Positions 53,504 through 62,784 of a stretch of DNA of 64,000 nucleotides are shown here, piece by piece (the first letter of the stretch is position 1; each line of letters opens with the position of its first letter). Origin of the DNA: Porticoccus sp964608185 (GTDB taxonomy: Bacteria > Pseudomonadota > Gammaproteobacteria > Pseudomonadales > Porticoccaceae); assembly GCA_964608185.1 (NCBI GenBank), contig CAZSMR010000001.1, positions 15,443 through 79,442 on the forward strand, read 5' to 3'. Both the position numbers and the translations under genes were made by a program. The notes under the pieces were generated by a model. It saw only the letters and a list, made by a program, of their open reading frames with translations, made no database searches and was not told the DNA's origin.

Positions 53504-56227
53504 CTAATGAGCCTCATCCCAATTTTTTCCACTTCCTAAGTCAACTAATAATGGGATTTTTAAATCTGTAACACGTGTCATCCGGCTTATTAAACCCTCA
53601 CTGATAATTTCTTCTTCAATCTTTGGGACCTCTAAAACTAGTTCGTCATGCACTTGCATAATCATTTTAGACTTTAGTCCCTCATCAGACAGCCAGCGAT
53701 GTACGTCTATCATTGCTAATTTAATAATATCTGCGGCAGTTCCTTGCATTGGTGCATTTATCGCTGTTCTTTCTGCTGCCTGTCTTCGCATGCCATTACT
53801 TGAGTTGATTTCGGGTAAGTAGAGACGTCGACCAAATAATGTCTCCACAAAACCCTTTTCGGAAGCAACGTTTCGGGTATTGTCCATATAAGCTTTGACT
53901 CCAGGATAACGAGCAAAATATTTATTTATATACTCTTGAGCTTTATGTCTACCAATATGCAACTGCCGACCTAAGCCGAAGGCTGACATGCCATATATTA
54001 AACCGAAGTTTATAGCTTTTGCGCTTCTTCTTTGCTCTTTTGTAACTTCAATCAATTGCACACCAAAGACCTCTGCTGCAGTTGCTTGATGAACATCTAA
54101 ACCTTGCAAAAATGCATCAGTCAAACCTTTATCGCCAGACAGGTGGGCCATTATTCTGAGCTCTATTTGCGAATAATCTGCAGCAAGTATTTTAGAATTA
54201 TTTGGTGCTATAAATGCTTGACGAATTCTTCTGCCTTCAGATGTGCGAATTGGGATATTTTGTAAATTTGGGTCTGACGATGAAAGCCTGCCAGTCGCTG
54301 TAATAGCCTGATGATAAGAAGTATGTATTCTTCCTGTGATAGGGCTGACCATTTTTGGTAATTTATCCGTATAAGTAGACCTGAGCTTTGATAGAGTACG
54401 GTGCTCTAATAATATTTTTGGTAGCGGATAATCTATCGCTAACTCAGTAAGCACTTCCTCCTTAGTAGACGGCGCTCCCTTTGCTGTTTTTTTTAGAACT
54501 GGAATTTTTAACTTCTCAAATAAAATTACACCTAGTTGCTTGGGCGAAGCTAAATTAAATTGTTCTCCAGCTAGTATGTATGCCTCCTCTTCTATCTCTG
54601 TGAGCCTAACACCTAACTCTTGGCTTTGCTTACAAAGTAATTGGGCATCTACAAGCGTACCATTTCTTTCCATACACGAAAGGACCGGTATAAGAGGAAT
54701 TTCTATTTTTTTATAGACATACAATAAACTTGGCTGCTTTTTTAATAGAGGTAAAATAGCTTCATGAAGCCGAAGAGTAACATCAGCATCTTCTGCAGCG
54801 TAAGGGGTGGCGACGTCGATAGATACCTGATTGAATGTAAGTTGGCTAGAACCCTTACCCGCAACGTCTTCAAAACTAGTAGTTTTTAAGTCTAAGTATT
54901 TTGAAGCCAAACTGTCCATATCATGGCGACTACCTACAGAATCAACCACATAAGATTCAAGCATCGTGTCATATTCTACACCCGATAAATTAATCCCATA
55001 ATTTTTAAGAACATTCATGTCATATTTAAGATTTTGTCCCAACTTAAGGATTGACGAGTTTTCAAGAATTGGCTTTATTTTCTCTAAAGTTTTTTCACAA
55101 TTCATTTGATCTGGCGCACCAAGATAGTCGTGCCCTAAAGGTACATAGACTGCTTTATGGGGTTCAATAGCGAAAGATATTCCGACGATTTTAGCTTCTA
55201 TATAATTTAAACTAGTCGTTTCCGTATCAAAAGAGAAATATTTTGCTGCCTTTAATTTTTCTAGCCAATCATTGAATTCATTTTCGGTGTAAATAGTATG
55301 ATAATCGTTTTTTTTAGCCTCAATCCCCACTGATAAATCGTTCTGACTTCTATCTATTAGTATCTCATTGGCCCATTTTTTTAGCTCCAACTTCTTAAAC
55401 CAAAAAAGGAGTTGATCGTCGTCTTGCTCGCTGTTTACTAAGCTCTCTATGGTCTGGTCAAGCTGAACATTTGTTTTAATTGTTGCTAATTTATAAGATA
55501 GGTCTGCTAAACTCTTATTTTCTAAGATTCTATCCGGTAATTTTTTTGCCCCACGCAATTCCAGTTCAGCGACTTTGGTTACGTCTTTATATATTTCAAG
55601 AAGCCCGCCAATGCCCTGAAGAATACCTAATGCCGTTTTTTCTCCAATCCCTGGCACGCCTGGAATATTGTCGGATTTATCACCCACAAGAGCTAAGTAA
55701 TCAATAATTAATTCTGGGGGAATTCCAAATTTATCGATAACGCCTTGTCTATCCATATGTGTATCTGTCATTGTATTTATCAGGCTCACATAGGGATTCA
55801 CTAGTTGGGCCATATCCTTGTCGCCCGTAGAAATTATTACTTGTCGTTTTTGTGCTGCCAAACTCACCGCTAATGTGCCTATAACATCATCTGCTTCAAC
55901 ACCTTTTTTAATTAAAATAGGTAAGCCCATTGCACCTATTATTTTATGGATAGGTTCTATCTGTTCCCTCAAGTCGTCTGGCATTGTTGGCCTTTGTGAC
56001 TTATATTCTGAGTACAATTCATCTCTAAAAGTTTTACCTTTAGCATCAAAAATAACAATTATTGGACTATCTGGATAATCTCTAATCATTCGTCGCATCA
56101 TGGAAATGACACCTTTTACAGCCCCAGTTGGCTGTCCAGACGAGGTCATTAGGGGAGGAAGAGCATGAAACGCTCTGTATAAGTAAGATGATCCATCCAC
56201 TAAAATTAGTGGCACGTCATTGTTCAT
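53504..56227 (-). CDS. polA: DNA polymerase I
   Basis: Replication/repair polymerase with 5' flap nuclease and proofreading. The 907 residues hold three domains. The 5'-nuclease is at about 1-290 (LVDGSSYLYRAFHALPPL, IISTGDKDMAQLV, VGDKSDNIPGVPGIGEKTA). The 3'-5' exonuclease lies from about 310 (FSFDTETTSLNY keeps the DxE pair). The polymerase fills the rest (AADYSQIELRIMAHLSGD, AKAINFGLIYGMSAFGLG, MQVHDELVLEVP). All catalytic acids are present. Length is normal (E. coli 928). It converges on engB. Confidence 0.96.
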   Translation of the reverse strand: MNNDVPLILVDGSSYLYRAFHALPPLMTSSGQPTGAVKGVISMMRRMIRDYPDSPIIVIFDAKGKTFRDELYSEYKSQRPTMPDDLREQIEPIHKIIGAMGLPILIKKGVEADDVIGTLAVSLAAQKRQVIISTGDKDMAQLVNPYVSLINTMTDTHMDRQGVIDKFGIPPELIIDYLALVGDKSDNIPGVPGIGEKTALGILQGIGGLLEIYKDVTKVAELELRGAKKLPDRILENKSLADLSYKLATIKTNVQLDQTIESLVNSEQDDDQLLFWFKKLELKKWANEILIDRSQNDLSVGIEAKKNDYHTIYTENEFNDWLEKLKAAKYFSFDTETTSLNYIEAKIVGISFAIEPHKAVYVPLGHDYLGAPDQMNCEKTLEKIKPILENSSILKLGQNLKYDMNVLKNYGINLSGVEYDTMLESYVVDSVGSRHDMDSLASKYLDLKTTSFEDVAGKGSSQLTFNQVSIDVATPYAAEDADVTLRLHEAILPLLKKQPSLLYVYKKIEIPLIPVLSCMERNGTLVDAQLLCKQSQELGVRLTEIEEEAYILAGEQFNLASPKQLGVILFEKLKIPVLKKTAKGAPSTKEEVLTELAIDYPLPKILLEHRTLSKLRSTYTDKLPKMVSPITGRIHTSYHQAITATGRLSSSDPNLQNIPIRTSEGRRIRQAFIAPNNSKILAADYSQIELRIMAHLSGDKGLTDAFLQGLDVHQATAAEVFGVQLIEVTKEQRRSAKAINFGLIYGMSAFGLGRQLHIGRHKAQEYINKYFARYPGVKAYMDNTRNVASEKGFVETLFGRRLYLPEINSSNGMRRQAAERTAINAPMQGTAADIIKLAMIDVHRWLSDEGLKSKMIMQVHDELVLEVPKIEEEIISEGLISRMTRVTDLKIPLLVDLGSGKNWDEAH

Positions 56228-56257
56228 AAATAATTTGCCATATTTATAATTTTAGTT

Positions 56258-57190
56258 TCACTCCAAACATTCAATAACAGTTTCCGAAAATTTGCCGAAA
56301 AATTCTATGAAGCTATTCTGTGTTAGAGCAATTTTATTACCCATTAAATCTAATTCTTTAGATTTAATGTCAGACTCATCGACTAGCTGTGTGACGGATT
56401 TGGTACTGTGCTGCGGATCCGTAAAAATGCAAGTGCTCTTAGCACTTATTCGAGCTAATTTTCCCTTATGTTTAGCGCTAGCAGTAATGTCTGAGGATAA
56501 ATTAATTACTCCTAATTGCTTGAGATTATAGTGTTCCATAAAATGACGATATCCATCATGCACCACTATAAAACCTTTTTCTTTTACTTGTATGAATTTG
56601 TTTTCTAAATCTTTATTTAGAATCTTCATTTTTAGCAAAAAATAGTCTTTATTTTTTTGAAAATTTTCTTCGTGATCAGGGTATTTTTTTCCTAACAAAG
56701 TGTTAATTTTATTAACTATAGCAACAATATTATTTGGGTTTAACCATATATGAGGATCTCTTTCATATAATACGTCGGTTAAACCTTCCGTAGGTTCTTC
56801 GTGAGAGCCATGATGATGGTGTTCATGACCATTTTTTTTGTTGGTGTTAATCGTATGATTTGGCCAATAAAGGTTATTCATCTGCATTAATTCTACTGAG
56901 TTCATTGTAGAATGGCTTGCAATTGCCTTTGATAAACCACTTTCAAGGGTAGGGCCTATCCAAAAGAATAAATCAGATTGTTTTATTAACTTAATATCTG
57001 AAAATCTAAGTTGATAGTCATGAGGTGAAACATTTCTAGCCAATATTACATTGACGGGAATCTCATCACCCACTACAGCTTTGACTAACATAGCTACAGG
57101 TTTTATTGAGGCTGTTAGTTTAGGAGTAGATAAAGCCCATACTGGAGAAACTATAAGAGCAAATGATATCAAGCTGAATAATTTAAACAT
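56258..57190 (-). CDS. znuA: Zinc ABC transporter, periplasmic binding protein ZnuA
   Basis: High-affinity zinc capture for import by ZnuBC. The 310-residue protein starts with a signal peptide (FSLISFALIVSPVWAL). The cluster A-I zinc-binding pattern includes SPHDYQL near 53-59 with its histidine, and a His-rich loop HEHHHHGSHEE near 123-133. DPHIWLNP and VHDGYRHF follow for the other metal ligands. It is divergent from zur and preceded by a Zur box 23 bases before its ATG, so it should be repressed when zinc is plentiful. Confidence 0.95.
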   Translation of the reverse strand: MFKLFSLISFALIVSPVWALSTPKLTASIKPVAMLVKAVVGDEIPVNVILARNVSPHDYQLRFSDIKLIKQSDLFFWIGPTLESGLSKAIASHSTMNSVELMQMNNLYWPNHTINTNKKNGHEHHHHGSHEEPTEGLTDVLYERDPHIWLNPNNIVAIVNKINTLLGKKYPDHEENFQKNKDYFLLKMKILNKDLENKFIQVKEKGFIVVHDGYRHFMEHYNLKQLGVINLSSDITASAKHKGKLARISAKSTCIFTDPQHSTKSVTQLVDESDIKSKELDLMGNKIALTQNSFIEFFGKFSETVIECLE

Positions 57191-57212
57191 ATAAAATCCT
57201 AAACATTTTTTT

Positions 57213-57227
57213 TGTTACAATATAACA
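57213..57227. promoter_or_regulatory. Zur operator candidate upstream of znuA
   Basis: TGTTACAATATAACA contains inverted TGTTA/TAACA half-sites, close to the core of the gammaproteobacterial Zur consensus (GTTATA-N-TATAAC). It lies 23-37 bases before the znuA start codon, in the promoter of znuA. It is probably bound by the zur product encoded 150 bp away. Confidence 0.75.
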
Positions 57228-57317
57228 TAATATAATAGAAATAAATTTTTTGTTACTATCTGCCTAAAAACTTCTAATATATGAAAAATAAGGAAAAAAT
57301 TGTTTTTTTCATATTAA

Positions 57318-57344
57318 TTGATAGTATTTGAATAATAGTATACT
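57318..57344 (+). promoter_or_regulatory. Promoter candidate for zur-znuCB
   Basis: TTGATA (57318-57323) and TATACT (57339-57344) with a 15-base spacer could be -35 and -10 boxes for zur. The 15-base spacing is short of the optimum. A GTAACAT half-site at 57345-57351, right after the -10, resembles half of a Zur box, hinting at autoregulation. Confidence 0.4.
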
Positions 57345-57373
57345 GTAACATAAAATTAAATAGAGATAGCTAG

Positions 57374-57874
57374 ATGCTGGCATATTCACGTCTTGCTTAC
57401 AAAGACCATGATCATCAAAGATGCATCATTTCCGCGCTGGAAAGGGCTAAAGTGTTATGTGAAAAAAATAACGCTCGGCTAACGCCAATTCGTGAAATTG
57501 TGTTTAAGTCTATATGGTCAAGCCACCGACCAGTCGGTGCTTATGATATAGTAGATAATCTAGGATTAAATATTAGTACAGGAAAACGAATAAAAGCTCC
57601 TTCTGTATACCGTGCCATCGAATTTCTCATAAAGCTTAGGCTGATTCATCGCATAGCCTCACTTAATGCTTATATTGGTCGGTCTTTTCCTGAAAAGGTA
57701 CATAATGATTTTTTTCTTATCTGTCGTATTTGTCGTGCTACCGCAGAGTGCAGTACTGATCAGATAAATAATATCGTCTTACATGCAGCTGCGCGCAATG
57801 GCTTCATAGTAGAACAGGAAATTGTTGAGATAATTGGTCTATGCCCTGAATGTAAGCGGAAAAATACGTCATGA
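57374..57874 (+). CDS. zur: Zinc uptake regulator Zur (Fur family)
   Basis: Zinc-sensing repressor of the znu genes. The 166-residue protein has the Fur-family winged helix (ARLTPIREIVFKSIW, then IKAPSVYRAIEFLIKLRLIHRI, about 34-95). Its metal site residues include HNDFFLICRICRATAECS near 114-131 and the C-terminal GLCPECKR near 155-162, providing two Cys pairs for structural zinc. The position beside znuA and directly before znuC identifies it as Zur rather than Fur. It overlaps znuC by 4 bases (ATGA). Confidence 0.93.
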   Translation: MLAYSRLAYKDHDHQRCIISALERAKVLCEKNNARLTPIREIVFKSIWSSHRPVGAYDIVDNLGLNISTGKRIKAPSVYRAIEFLIKLRLIHRIASLNAYIGRSFPEKVHNDFFLICRICRATAECSTDQINNIVLHAAARNGFIVEQEIVEIIGLCPECKRKNTS

Positions 57875-58644
57875 GTCACCCTCTCATCAAACTTGACTGT
57901 ATCAGCAAAGATTTTAATGGGAAAAAAGTCCTATCCGCAGTCGATCTAACTATAAATAACGGACAAATCATTACTCTTATTGGGCCCAACGGTGCCGGTA
58001 AAACTACGCTTGTGAAAATTGTTCTAGGGCTTATGAGTGCTACTGGAGGGGAAATTTTTCGATCTTCTAATTTACGTCTAGGTTACATGCCGCAGAAGCT
58101 CCATATAGATCCTACACTACCAATTACATTAGAGAGATTTTTAAAGCTTGCCGAAAAAGACACCAAATTATGCTGCGATGTTCTAAATGAAGTAGGCATT
58201 ATAAACCTAATGAAATGCCCTCTATCTTCTTTATCAGGTGGAGAAATGCAAAGGGCCCTTTTGGCTAGGGCGATACTTCGAAAACCAAATTTATTAGTTT
58301 TAGATGAGCCTATTCAAGGAGTTGACGTAGCTGGCCAGGAAGGGCTTTATAAATTGATAGACCAACTTCATAGCAAACTGAATTGTGCTGTACTAACAGT
58401 TTCTCACGATCTGCACGTTGTTATGTCCTCTACGAGTGAGGTGTTGTGCTTGAATAATCACGTATGTTGCCATGGTCGACCAGATCAGGTCAGTAAAAAT
58501 CCTGCATTTATTGAAATTTTTGGTAAAAAGACGAGCACTTATACTACATATACACATCATCATGATCATCAGCATGGACTACACGGAGAAGTAAGATCTT
58601 CAGAATCGTCGATCTCCGAAGTGGATGACTGCAATCATGATTGA
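57871..58644 (+). CDS. znuC: Zinc ABC transporter, ATP-binding protein ZnuC
   Basis: ATPase of the zinc importer. The 257-residue protein has Walker A GPNGAGKTTLVK near 38-49, signature SLSGGEMQRALLARAIL near 121-137, and Walker B LLVLDEPIQGVD near 142-153. The switch SHDLHVVM is near 178-185. The His-rich tail HHHDHQHG near 230-237 is typical of ZnuC and may handle zinc. It overlaps zur (4 bases) and znuB (20 bases), indicating one transcript zur-znuC-znuB. Confidence 0.95.
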   Translation: MSHPLIKLDCISKDFNGKKVLSAVDLTINNGQIITLIGPNGAGKTTLVKIVLGLMSATGGEIFRSSNLRLGYMPQKLHIDPTLPITLERFLKLAEKDTKLCCDVLNEVGIINLMKCPLSSLSGGEMQRALLARAILRKPNLLVLDEPIQGVDVAGQEGLYKLIDQLHSKLNCAVLTVSHDLHVVMSSTSEVLCLNNHVCCHGRPDQVSKNPAFIEIFGKKTSTYTTYTHHHDHQHGLHGEVRSSESSISEVDDCNHD

Positions 58645-59419
58645 TGTCCTTTTATATGCTCTTTTAGCTGGAATTGGCGTAGCTATAATAACTGGTCCAT
58701 TAGGTGCTTTTATAGTTTGGCGTCGCATGGCTTACTTTGGAGACACATTAGCACACTCTTCCTTGCTAGGAGTAGCTCTTGGGTTTCTCGTTTCAATAGA
58801 TTCAACTATATCTGTTATTGTCACATGCCTTATATTCTCTCTAATATTGGTCGGGTTAGAGCAAAAAAAGAATCTTGCTTCTGACACATTACTTGGAATT
58901 CTCTCCCATACCTCTTTGGCGTTTGGATTAGTCGTCATAGCACTAATGCCGAACATCAAGGTGGATCTCATGAGTTTACTGTTTGGTGATCTCTTAACAG
59001 TTAATCTGAACGATATAATTACTATATATATAATCAGCGCTGCGGCAATAATACTGCTGCTTAGGATATGGAGCCCGCTACTTGCTATAACTATTGATGA
59101 AGATTTAGCTCGGACGGACGGTATAAAATTCAAATTAGTGCGAATAGCTTTCATGCTCATTATTGCGTTAGTAATTGCCGTCTCAATGAGGGTGGTGGGT
59201 GTGCTATTGATCACTTCTTTGCTAATAATTCCTGCAGCAACAGCAAGAAACTACTCTCAGACACCAGAACAAATGGCTGTTTTTGCTAGCCTGATAGGTT
59301 GTTTTGCTGTTATTTTAGGATTACTAGCGTCGTGGTTTATAGACACTCCTGCTGGGCCCTCTATAGTTCTGAGTGCAGGAATTTTATTTATACTCTCACT
59401 TTCAAGAAAAAATAGATGA
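58625..59419 (+). CDS. znuB: Zinc ABC transporter, permease ZnuB
   Basis: Membrane subunit of the zinc importer, ABC-3 family. The 264-residue protein has about eight hydrophobic segments. It carries the family motif around GAFIVWRRMAYFGDTLAHSSLLGVALG (given by position, about 27-53), with the conserved DxxxHSxLLG part. The cytoplasmic loop near 170-175 contacts ZnuC. Its start overlaps the end of znuC, so an alternative ATG at 58637 is possible. Convergent sco follows after 2 bases. Confidence 0.93.
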   Translation: MTAIMIDVLLYALLAGIGVAIITGPLGAFIVWRRMAYFGDTLAHSSLLGVALGFLVSIDSTISVIVTCLIFSLILVGLEQKKNLASDTLLGILSHTSLAFGLVVIALMPNIKVDLMSLLFGDLLTVNLNDIITIYIISAAAIILLLRIWSPLLAITIDEDLARTDGIKFKLVRIAFMLIIALVIAVSMRVVGVLLITSLLIIPAATARNYSQTPEQMAVFASLIGCFAVILGLLASWFIDTPAGPSIVLSAGILFILSLSRKNR

Positions 59420-59421
59420 AG

Positions 59422-60081
59422 CTACTTCTGTTTTTCAAACGCTGACATGATAGATTCTAAAGAAATTTTCATTCTTTCTGGATCGAGTGGTGGCCTGAAA
59501 AATCCATGATAATGACCGTATGGATTGATTATTACCACATTACCACTATGATCTATAGTGTAATCGCTTTCACCTAAAGAAACTTTTGAGTAAGGAATAT
59601 TAAGTTGTACCCCTAAACTCATTAGTACATATTCGTTACCTGTAACTCCTATAAAATCTTTATTAAAATATGGTACATACTGAGCAAGTTTTTCTGTTGT
59701 GTCTCTTTCTGGATCTAATGAAATCATGGTGAACTGTAAAAGTTTTTGGTCTTCGGAAGATAGTGATTCATAAAGATTGGCTGCAGTAGACATAGTGGTC
59801 GGGCAAATGTCTGGACAGCTAGTAAAACCAAAAAAAAATAACGTCCATTTTCCTTGTAAATTTGTCGAAGTAAATGGTCGACCCTGATGATCGGTTAATT
59901 CTAATCCGCTGAATTTTCGGGGGGTTTCGAGCAGTACTGCTCCGTTATCCATTAGTTCTTGAGGGCTTAAGATGTGCTGAGTGTTGATTTTGTTAACAAA
60001 GGCCAACATTACCAAAAAAATAAATGCAAATATTCCTAACAAGGTTTGGCGAATTCCCCGATTACTATTCTGTTCACTCAT
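59422..60081 (-). CDS. sco: SCO1/SenC copper-binding protein for cytochrome oxidase assembly
   Basis: Delivers copper to the CuA centre of cytochrome c oxidase subunit II, or keeps its cysteines reduced. The 219-residue protein has an N-terminal membrane anchor (about 12-30) and a thioredoxin-like domain. The copper motif C-x3-C is at C89 and C93 (FFGFTSCPDICPTTM) and the distal histidine ligand at H178 in TIDHSG. All three ligands are present. It is the last gene of the surf1-to-sco block. Confidence 0.93.
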   Translation of the reverse strand: MSEQNSNRGIRQTLLGIFAFIFLVMLAFVNKINTQHILSPQELMDNGAVLLETPRKFSGLELTDHQGRPFTSTNLQGKWTLFFFGFTSCPDICPTTMSTAANLYESLSSEDQKLLQFTMISLDPERDTTEKLAQYVPYFNKDFIGVTGNEYVLMSLGVQLNIPYSKVSLGESDYTIDHSGNVVIINPYGHYHGFFRPPLDPERMKISLESIMSAFEKQK

Positions 60082-60164
60082 AGTATTGTCATCCTTGTCT
60101 TTTTTCTCAAAATTAACTCTGAAAATATTAGGTTTTATTCTCGATTTGATAAGGAAAATAAGAT

Positions 60165-61055
60165 TTAAATAAAATAGTGGTCTATTAGCATAATGACAAA
60201 TAGAGCCATCAAATAGATTATAGAGTACTTGAATGTACCCATGCCTGCATCTGGATTATGACCAATTATCATCATTATGGCCGAGTACAAGAAGCCTGCG
60301 CCTAAGATCAATGCGCCGAAAAAATATAGCCAGCCACTCATATTTGCTGCAAAAGGCAGTAATGTGACCAATATCATTAGAATGGTATATAACAGAATAC
60401 TAATCTTGGTATATTTTTCTCCATGTGTGACTGGCAACATAGGGATCTCTGCTTTAGCGTATTCATCTTTGCGATGAACAGCAAGAGCCCAAAAGTGTGG
60501 TGGAGTCCAGGCAAAAATTATCAATACTAAAAGGAGCGCATGACCATGAATTTCTCCTGTTACAGCAGTCCACCCTAGAAGCGGTGGAACGGCTCCGGCT
60601 AAACCCCCTATCACGATATTCTGAGGGGTCGCTCTCTTTAAATAAGAGGTATAAATTACTGCATATCCAAATAATGAGGCGAGTGTCAACCATGCGGTCA
60701 AGGCATTAATGAAGACTAGCAAAATAGCCATGCCAAGCAAGCCTAAGATTACTGAAAAAAACATCGCTTGATAGGGTTGTACTCTGCCTCTAGCAACTGG
60801 ACGATTTAGCGTTCTTGACATTTTAAGATCAATTTTTCGATCTACGACATGGTTAATAACTGCTGCTGATCCTGCGCAAAAAGCTATGCCTACATTACCT
60901 AAAACAAGTATATGAAAAGGAACCATACCGGGTACAGACAGAAACATGCCTATAATTGACGTTAGTATCATTAAAGCAACTACTTTTGGTTTAGTAAGCT
61001 CAAAGTAATCGTCGAAACTAGCTTCTTCTAGCTCAGATACTACTATTTTCGTCAC
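60165..61055 (-). CDS. ctaB: Protoheme IX farnesyltransferase (heme O synthase)
   Basis: Adds the farnesyl chain to heme b, giving heme O. The 296-residue protein is a nine-helix UbiA-family prenyltransferase. Its two aspartate motifs are visible: NHVVDRKIDLKMSRTLNRPVARG near 69-91 (DRKID and NRPV parts), and the second motif in HRKDEYAKAEIPMLPVTHG near 195-213. Length is normal (E. coli CyoE 296). It lies downstream of ctaA with a 25-base gap and upstream of sco, as in Pseudomonas. Together these make heme A for an aa3-type oxidase. Confidence 0.95.
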   Translation of the reverse strand: MTKIVVSELEEASFDDYFELTKPKVVALMILTSIIGMFLSVPGMVPFHILVLGNVGIAFCAGSAAVINHVVDRKIDLKMSRTLNRPVARGRVQPYQAMFFSVILGLLGMAILLVFINALTAWLTLASLFGYAVIYTSYLKRATPQNIVIGGLAGAVPPLLGWTAVTGEIHGHALLLVLIIFAWTPPHFWALAVHRKDEYAKAEIPMLPVTHGEKYTKISILLYTILMILVTLLPFAANMSGWLYFFGALILGAGFLYSAIMMIIGHNPDAGMGTFKYSIIYLMALFVIMLIDHYFI

Positions 61056-61080
61056 TTCGATACCTCAATTAATATTTTTT

Positions 61081-62076
61081 CTATTTAGCGTAGGCCATTC
61101 TGCTTGCAAGACCCACCAATATCAATAATAACATTAGACTTCCTAGACTATGAACCATTGTCAAAATAACTGGATCTCTTATATACCCAGCGTAAGTCAA
61201 AAGAACCATTTGAACGATTAAGACTGCAATTAAATTTATGCCTATTCTCTGGACCCTATGATCGAACACTGTTAATAAAAAAATTGCTAAGCCTAATAAA
61301 TAACACATCGAAACTAAAGCTCCCAACCTATGGACGACGTTAATCGCCACACGAGCCTCACTTTCTAAAACCTCTAAACTAGATGGCTTAACAAAATTAA
61401 AACCTTCTTTTAAATCCATATTTGGCCACCATGAACTTTGACAGAATGGGAAATCTGGACATGCAAATGAGGCGAATTTTACACTTGTCCAACCCCCTAA
61501 TGTAATTTCTATTAAGGTTATTATAATAGCTAAAGTGACCCATGGTTTAATTTTATCAAAACTATCAATAATTTTTTTTGAAGCTAGCCATTGTTTGTCT
61601 TCAATTCTGATTGCCAATATCCAAAGCAGAGAGCATGTAGTTATGCCCATTAAAAAATCGAGTAGGGCTATTTGAGGCCAAAATACAATATAGTCGGACC
61701 ATCCACTTAAAATTGATTGCCAAAAAACTAAGAACAGGACGAAGATTGGTAACCTGAAAGGGTATTTCTGATTTTTTAAAAAAAGCCAAGAACATACTGC
61801 CAAGAAAACAACCAAAAGGACTAATATAATATAAGAAATTTCATGTGTTAGGTCTATCCAGCCGACCACACTGACATAATACTTAAGGGCACCAATTAGA
61901 CCTTCATCACTCACGTAAAAACTACCGCCGCAATTAAACCACTCTAAGCAATCAAAACTAGTGTCTTTGAAGCGTCGGTAAACTCCCAGATTTACGTGCA
62001 TCACAGAGAAAACCACAGCAAGAGAAGCGGTTAAAAACAAACATCTACGAGATATATTTTCATTTAAATTTAACAC
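61081..62076 (-). CDS. ctaA: Heme A synthase (CtaA), diverged
   Basis: Oxidises heme O to heme A. The 331-residue protein has eight predicted helices, two cysteine pairs (C43/C49 and C206/C212, in ACPDFPFC), and family segments such as IEITLGGWTSVKF near 189-201. Heme-ligand histidines align at H78 (LTHEI), H249 (VHRLG) and H309 (VHSLG). At the fourth site relatives have PQ-x4-H, but this protein reads PQIALLD, placing Asp at 140. The N-terminal part, with DCLEWFNCGG, is also more diverged than usual. Position between the SCO-like gene and ctaB supports the call. Confidence 0.87.
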   Translation of the reverse strand: MLNLNENISRRCLFLTASLAVVFSVMHVNLGVYRRFKDTSFDCLEWFNCGGSFYVSDEGLIGALKYYVSVVGWIDLTHEISYIILVLLVVFLAVCSWLFLKNQKYPFRLPIFVLFLVFWQSILSGWSDYIVFWPQIALLDFLMGITTCSLLWILAIRIEDKQWLASKKIIDSFDKIKPWVTLAIIITLIEITLGGWTSVKFASFACPDFPFCQSSWWPNMDLKEGFNFVKPSSLEVLESEARVAINVVHRLGALVSMCYLLGLAIFLLTVFDHRVQRIGINLIAVLIVQMVLLTYAGYIRDPVILTMVHSLGSLMLLLILVGLASRMAYAK

Positions 62077-62131
62077 AAATATTATAATCTTGGTCTATCA
62101 GATAATTGTAATTTTAAGCACCAAGTACAGA

Positions 62132-62761
62132 TTACTGAGCCGAGTATTTCATCAGGTGCTCAATATCTTCTATGATCTCAGTTCCCTCATGAGCTAGACT
62201 GTATGACATCATTAAAAACCCCTGCTGGTCCACCAGGTACGCTCTGTTAGTTTTTATATTTTGCAAATGAAAGGGGGTATTAGTATTTTCAAGCATAGCT
62301 TTAAATTCTTTCTCTCTGCCATATGTGACTTTTAGGAATGGATGGTTTAATTTCAAGAATTCATCAATCCCCGCTCCAAGTTTTTGGTCTAAAGAGACGT
62401 ATAGGCGCTCGAATCTTCTACTATATTTGCCTAAACTAATATGAACCTGCCGAGTTAAATAAAGTAGTTTTCTACATTGATCTATACATTCCCCATCACC
62501 AGTAATGATCAATCTCCATTTGGCCTTTTGATCTACAAAAACCCAGTTATCCCCATCTGATGTTGTTAAGTTTAAATCTGCAATTGATACCGGAGGGACA
62601 ACAAAATTACCATGGTTTGTTGTACCCAGCTTTGCTAATAACTTATTTCGTTGGTCTTCAGTATTAGGATATATGAGAAACCCTGTGATAATAACGCCGC
62701 CAAGCATTAGTATCATGAACCATACCTGCCATTGAATTTTTGAATTATTTTCTGCTGTCAT
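62132..62761 (-). CDS. Membrane-anchored SCO-like protein of the oxidase assembly cluster
   Basis: A 209-residue protein with one N-terminal membrane helix (about 13-30), then a soluble domain I judge to be thioredoxin-like. A C-x3-C pair is at C92 and C96 (GECIDQC), the spacing used for copper in SCO proteins, and the C-terminal LVDQQGFLMMSYS looks like the end of that fold. The distal histidine found in true SCO proteins is not visible. Pseudomonas has an unassigned gene at the same place, between surf1 and ctaA. An accessory assembly or thiol role is plausible, unproven. Confidence 0.7.
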   Translation of the reverse strand: MTAENNSKIQWQVWFMILMLGGVIITGFLIYPNTEDQRNKLLAKLGTTNHGNFVVPPVSIADLNLTTSDGDNWVFVDQKAKWRLIITGDGECIDQCRKLLYLTRQVHISLGKYSRRFERLYVSLDQKLGAGIDEFLKLNHPFLKVTYGREKEFKAMLENTNTPFHLQNIKTNRAYLVDQQGFLMMSYSLAHEGTEIIEDIEHLMKYSAQ

Positions 62762-62784
62762 TTTTACTCTACCTAAAAAAATTA

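Noticed and set aside
58732..59214. 160-codon open frame on the minus strand inside znuB
   Set aside because: Antisense to the conserved ZnuB core; the hydrophobic runs mirror those of the true gene.
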